In this document: one piece after another, positions 5,861 through 9,149 of the stretch | Numbering within the stretch: the stretch's first letter is position 1 | Layout: each line of letters opens with the position of its first letter | Assembly: GCA_023255165.1 (NCBI GenBank) | Contig: JALRJD010000052.1 | Coordinates: forward strand, 1 to 9,149 | Reading direction: 5' to 3' | From: Porticoccaceae bacterium | Lineage (GTDB): Bacteria > Pseudomonadota > Gammaproteobacteria > Pseudomonadales > Porticoccaceae | DNA length: 9,149 nucleotides | Program-made: the position numbers and the translations under genes | Notes under the pieces: model-generated | Told to the model about the DNA's origin: nothing | Databases searched by the model: none | The model's input: only the letters and a program-made list of their open reading frames with translations

Positions 5861-7075
5861 ATGGATCTAGGTATCAGCGAAAAGCTCAAACCCATTCTCG
5901 AACAAGTAACACAATTTATCGACAACGAAATTTTGCCGCTGGAGCATGAATATCACGCCGAGGTCGACAAAGGCGATCGCTGGACATTTACCGAGCGCCA
6001 GACCGAAATTCTCGAAGGGCTGAAGAGCAAAGCCAAAGCACAAAATTTGTGGAACTTCTTTCTTACCCACTACGAGGGTGGCCACGGATTAAACACGGTG
6101 GAATACGCTTATATCGCCGAGCAGACCGGTCGCTCGCATCTGGCGCCAGAGGTGTTTAACTGCGCCGCGCCGGACACCGGCAATATGGAAGTGCTGGCTC
6201 GCTACTGCACCGAAGAGCAAAAAGAGACCTGGCTCAAACCGCTGCTGGCCGGTGAAATCCGCTCCGCCTACGCCATGACCGAGCCCGATGTAGCTTCTTC
6301 TGATGCCACCAATATCGCCATGTCCTGCGTTGCCGATGGCGACGAGTGGGTGCTCAACGGTGAGAAAATCTGGATCTCTGGCGCTGGTGATCCGCGTTGC
6401 AAAATTATGATTGTGATGTGCAACACCAACCCCGATGCGCCGCGTCATGCGCGCCATTCACAGGTGCTTGTTCCCTTCGATACCCCGGGGGTGAAAAACC
6501 TGCGCCCGATGCAAATTTTTAATATCGACGATGCTCCTCATGGTCATATGCATATGCGCTTTACCGATGTGCGGGTGCCAAAAGAAAATATGATCCTCGG
6601 CGAAGGCCGCGGTTTCGAAGTGGCTCAGGGTCGTTTGGGGCCAGGCCGCATCCACCACTGCATGCGCTCTATTGGACTTGCCGAGGCGGCACTTAAATTA
6701 ATGTGCGAACGCTCGCTGGAGCGCGAAGCCTTTGGCCGCCCGCTGGCCAAGCTCGGTGGCAATGTGGATATTATTGCCCAGGCCCGAATCGATATTGAGA
6801 TGACCCGCCTGCTGTGCCTGAAAGCCGCCTGGCTGATGGACAATGTCGGCACCGATGCAGCGCAGCCTTTTATCTCGATGATCAAGGTGGCGGCGCCAAA
6901 TATGGCACTGAAAATTATTGATGAAGCCATGCAGATGCACGGCGGACTTGGACTGTCGCAGGATACGCCGCTGGCGATCTGGTATGGCGCGCAGCGCACA
7001 TTGCGCTTTGCCGACGGCCCGGATTCGGTGCATCGCATGGTGATTGGCCGCCGCGAAATTAAACAATATATGTAA
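5861..7075 (+). CDS. Acyl-CoA dehydrogenase, ACAD10/ACAD11-like (ACAD-C)
   Basis: This is a 404-aa flavoprotein dehydrogenase of the subgroup related to the ACAD domain of human ACAD10/11. Markers are YEGGHGLNTVEYA (71-83), the modified signature AMTEPDVASSDATNIA (138-153, with VASSD for the usual GAGSD), LNGEKIWISGAGDPRCKI (165-182), MHMRFTDVRVPKENMILGEG (230-249), REAFGRPLAKLGGN (288-301), AMQMHGGLGLSQDTPLA (356-372) and LRFADGPDSVH (381-391). D385 occupies the position of the MCAD catalytic Glu376, and the helix-G position has GPGRIHH with no glutamate. It keeps all flavin motifs in one chain, unlike ACAD-A and ACAD-B, so a homo-oligomer is expected. AAGGA (5848-5852) precedes the ATG. It lies 63 bp before the SDR gene, probably in one transcript. 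Human ACAD11 handles 4-hydroxyacyl substrates, but the specificity here is not predictable. Confidence 0.92.
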   Translation: MDLGISEKLKPILEQVTQFIDNEILPLEHEYHAEVDKGDRWTFTERQTEILEGLKSKAKAQNLWNFFLTHYEGGHGLNTVEYAYIAEQTGRSHLAPEVFNCAAPDTGNMEVLARYCTEEQKETWLKPLLAGEIRSAYAMTEPDVASSDATNIAMSCVADGDEWVLNGEKIWISGAGDPRCKIMIVMCNTNPDAPRHARHSQVLVPFDTPGVKNLRPMQIFNIDDAPHGHMHMRFTDVRVPKENMILGEGRGFEVAQGRLGPGRIHHCMRSIGLAEAALKLMCERSLEREAFGRPLAKLGGNVDIIAQARIDIEMTRLLCLKAAWLMDNVGTDAAQPFISMIKVAAPNMALKIIDEAMQMHGGLGLSQDTPLAIWYGAQRTLRFADGPDSVHRMVIGRREIKQYM

Positions 7076-7138
7076 AACGCCGTATGCAAGAGGCCACATT
7101 AAAACGGCTAAAAGGTTAAAAAAAGGAGCTATTAAAAC

Positions 7139-8053
7139 ATGACAATTCGTTACGACAATCAGGTCGCCATCGTTACCGGTGCCGGCAATGGACTGGGCCG
7201 TTCCCACGCGCTGGCGCTGGCCGCCCGCGGCGCCAAAGTGCTGGTCAACGATCTCGGAGGCAACGTCAATGGCGTCGGTGGATCCAGTGATGCCGCTCTG
7301 GAAACCGTTGCCATGATCGAAGCTGCCGGCGGCGAAGCGATCGCCAACGGCGCCAATGTCGCCAAAATGGATGAAGTAGAAGCCATGGTTGCCCAGGCGG
7401 TAGAGAAGTGGGGGCGGGTTGATATTCTGATTAATAATGCCGGCATCCTCCGCGACAAGAGTTTTGTCAAAATGAGCATGGACGATTTTCAGCTGGTAGT
7501 TGATGTTCACCTGATGGGCTCGGCCAACTGTTCAAAGGCGGTTTGGGAGCTGATGCGCGAGCAGGGCTATGGCCGCATTGTGATGACCACATCCTCCAGC
7601 GGCATGTATGGCAACTTTGGGCAGGCAAACTACGGCGCTGCCAAGATGGCGGTTGTGGGGCTGATGAATACATTGGTGATCGAAGGCGAGAAATATAATA
7701 TCAAGGTTAACTGCCTCTCACCCGCCGCTGGCACCCGCATGCTGGAAGGGCTGGTAACCGAAGAGCAGTCGGAAATTCTCACCGTTGAGGCGGTCACCGC
7801 CGGGCTGCTCACACTCTGCGATACCGATGCCCCAAACCGTTCGATACTCTGCGCTGGCGCCGGTGGTTATGCCCGCACCCATATCTATGAAACCGATGGT
7901 ATCTATCTGCCGCCGGAACAGCAGACTCCGGAAAATGTGCGCGCCAATATGGCTGCCATCGACAATCCGGAAGGGCAACAAATGCTGGTTGGCGGTTTCC
8001 AGCAGACCAATAAATTTGTTGAAAAAGCCGTCGCCAATTCGACCGTAAAATAA
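7139..8053 (+). CDS. Short-chain dehydrogenase, MFE-2/HSD17B4-like (3-hydroxyacyl-CoA dehydrogenase type)
   Basis: This is an SDR of 304 aa, the size of the dehydrogenase domain of peroxisomal multifunctional enzyme 2, which oxidises (3R)-hydroxyacyl-CoA to 3-ketoacyl-CoA. It has the Rossmann motif TGAGNGLGRSHALALA (13-28), VNDLGGNVNGVGGSS (36-50) with D38 at the end of beta-2 suggesting NAD preference, NNAG (99-102), and the triad S152-Y165-K169 within SSGMYGNFGQANYGAAK (153-169). The GNFGQANYGAAK stretch and NDLGG are characteristic of MFE-2 rather than FabG-type reductases. The C-terminal extension (about 230-304) also fits that group. AAAAGGAG (7121-7128) precedes the ATG. The hydratase partner found fused or adjacent in MFE-2 systems is not in the window. 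It is likely cotranscribed with ACAD-C and the QOR gene. A steroid dehydrogenase role is the main alternative. Confidence 0.92.
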   Translation: MTIRYDNQVAIVTGAGNGLGRSHALALAARGAKVLVNDLGGNVNGVGGSSDAALETVAMIEAAGGEAIANGANVAKMDEVEAMVAQAVEKWGRVDILINNAGILRDKSFVKMSMDDFQLVVDVHLMGSANCSKAVWELMREQGYGRIVMTTSSSGMYGNFGQANYGAAKMAVVGLMNTLVIEGEKYNIKVNCLSPAAGTRMLEGLVTEEQSEILTVEAVTAGLLTLCDTDAPNRSILCAGAGGYARTHIYETDGIYLPPEQQTPENVRANMAAIDNPEGQQMLVGGFQQTNKFVEKAVANSTVK

Positions 8054-8071
8054 AAATAACAGGTAAATATT

Positions 8072-9049
8072 ATGAGAGCGATAGTCTGCAATGAAACCGG
8101 GGCGCTGGAAGATCTGGTGCTGCAAGAGAGCCAAGGTCCGCAGCCGGGTAAAGGCGAGATCTTGCTCGATGTTAAAGCCGCCGGGATTAACTTCCCCGAC
8201 CTGCTTACCGTGCAGGGCAAATACCAGTTCAAACCACCGCTGCCGTTTACGCCCGGCACTGAAGTAGCAGGTATCGTCGCCGCTGTGGGCGAAGGCGTTA
8301 CCAGCCGCAAGGTGGGCGACAAGGTAATCGCCACATTGCAGATTGGCGCATTTGCCGAGCAATGTGTGGCCTCCGAGCACTCTGCATACGAAATGGCCAG
8401 CTCAATGTCGTTTGAGCAGGGTGCCGGTTTCTCGATTACTTACGGCACTTCCTATTACGCGCTCAAGCAGCGCGCCAAAATCCAGCCCGGTGAAACCCTG
8501 CTGGTGTTGGGCGCGGCGGGTGGTGTGGGTATTGCCACCATTCAGATCGCCAAGGCGATGGGTGTGACGGTTATCGCCGCGGCGAGCAGCGAAGAGAAAC
8601 TTGATTTTGCCTGTGAGGCGGGTGCGGATATGCGCATCAATTACTCCACAGAAAATCTCAAGGAGCGGGTAAAGGAGCTGACCAACGGCAAGGGCGTTGA
8701 TGTGGTTTACGATCCGGTTGGCGGTGATTATTCCGAGCAGGCTTTCCGCTCCATAGCCTGGGATGGTCGCTTCCTGGTGATTGGTTTTGCCTCTGGTCCG
8801 ATTCCGGCTATGCCGTTAAATCTGGCACTGCTTAAGGGCGCTTCGCTGGTGGGGGTTTTCTGGGGTTCCTGGGCGGCGCGTTGCCCGCAGGAGTCGCAGC
8901 AGAATTTCAAAGAGCTTATCGATATGGTTGAAACCGGGAAGTTTTCGCCTTTGGTGACGGAGGTTTACCCGCTGGATGATTATCAGGCGGCGTTTGCTTC
9001 GATTGCTGAGCGACGGGCGAAAGGCAAGGTGATTTTGTCGATGACGTGA
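8072..9049 (+). CDS. NADPH:quinone oxidoreductase family protein (zinc-free MDR)
   Basis: This is a 325-aa medium-chain dehydrogenase of the quinone oxidoreductase group. Landmarks are VKAAGINFPDLLTVQGKY (34-51), LPFTPGTEVAGIVAAVGEGV (57-76), VGDKVIA (81-87), AFAEQ (93-97), the nucleotide-binding motif LVLGAAGGVGIATIQIAKA (144-162), GVDVVYDPVGGDYSEQA (208-224) and the C-terminal EVYPLDDYQAAFASIAERRAKGKVIL. No structural or catalytic zinc ligands are seen. Such enzymes often reduce quinones, enones or enoyl thioesters with NADPH. In acyl-CoA clusters they are frequently annotated only generically, so the true substrate is unknown. The ATG is 18 bp after the SDR stop with a weak AGG Shine-Dalgarno (8061-8063), implying tight cotranscription. 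It is the last gene before a strong terminator. It is only distantly similar to the CurA-like reductase at 2053-3078, so the two are not a recent duplication. Confidence 0.92.
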   Translation: MRAIVCNETGALEDLVLQESQGPQPGKGEILLDVKAAGINFPDLLTVQGKYQFKPPLPFTPGTEVAGIVAAVGEGVTSRKVGDKVIATLQIGAFAEQCVASEHSAYEMASSMSFEQGAGFSITYGTSYYALKQRAKIQPGETLLVLGAAGGVGIATIQIAKAMGVTVIAAASSEEKLDFACEAGADMRINYSTENLKERVKELTNGKGVDVVYDPVGGDYSEQAFRSIAWDGRFLVIGFASGPIPAMPLNLALLKGASLVGVFWGSWAARCPQESQQNFKELIDMVETGKFSPLVTEVYPLDDYQAAFASIAERRAKGKVILSMT

Positions 9050-9078
9050 GATAAATAGGTTATTCGTTTATCTTGATC

Positions 9079-9104
9079 AGGGTCTGCATTGCAGGCCCTT
9101 TTTT
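9079..9104 (+). terminator. Rho-independent terminator at the end of the plus-strand unit
   Basis: AGGGTCTGC (9079-9087) pairs with GCAGGCCCT (9091-9099), giving nine pairs with a single T-G wobble. The loop is ATT and the T-run extends to 9104. It lies 29 bp after the QOR stop. The remaining 45 bp to the window edge hold no identifiable gene. Confidence 0.88.
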
Positions 9105-9149
9105 ATCTCGTCTTGCCGAGGGCGCGAAGTGACCGAAGGAATTCATTGC

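Noticed and set aside
6698..7510. 270-aa minus-strand open frame across ACAD-C and the SDR gene
   Set aside because: It spans two well-supported genes and their gap, its translation shows no family motif, and it is explained by the codon composition of the real genes.
7718..8380. 220-aa minus-strand open frame across the SDR and QOR genes
   Set aside because: It is antisense to two genes with clear catalytic motifs, with no recognisable domain.

Overview
The window reads like a chromosomal segment of a free-living gammaproteobacterium, with moderate GC. RimK is nearly superimposable on the E. coli enzyme. The rest is a dense set of acyl-CoA catabolic genes of the sort found in lipid-, steroid- or terpenoid-degrading marine gammaproteobacteria. 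The family-level assignment is firm; the marine/Spongiibacter-like guess is inference. There are no phage, IS, tRNA, rRNA or CRISPR features.

Layout. Minus strand, read right to left from 3078: a CurA-type zinc-free NADPH-dependent reductase, then tesB (acyl-CoA thioesterase II) 32 bp downstream. After a 211-bp gap comes rimK, which modifies ribosomal protein S6 with glutamates. Plus strand, read left to right from 3331: two adjacent and dissimilar acyl-CoA dehydrogenases (ACAD-A, ACAD-B), a likely terminator, a third ACAD of the ACAD10/11 type (ACAD-C), an MFE-2/HSD17B4-like short-chain dehydrogenase, and a QOR-type zinc-free quinone oxidoreductase. A clear Rho-independent terminator follows at 9079-9104. 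The two arms diverge from a 252-bp region (3079-3330) that carries a striking array of about 11-bp repeats.

How the genes may work together. The ACADs would make the 2-enoyl-CoA, and the SDR would oxidise a 3-hydroxyacyl-CoA. The two MDR reductases could reduce enone or enoyl intermediates, and TesB could release CoA from stalled thioesters. No hydratase, thiolase, CoA ligase or regulator is in the window, so the pathway is incomplete here and the substrate cannot be read from sequence. The most informative point is that ACAD-A and ACAD-B each lack motifs that the other keeps. This is the signature expected of a heteromeric (alpha2beta2) dehydrogenase like those used for bulky steroid side-chain CoA esters. 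Most genes are ordinary family members. The second-look items are that pair, the two tandem repeats (3238-3282 and 4522-4581), and a 22-bp palindrome in front of rimK.
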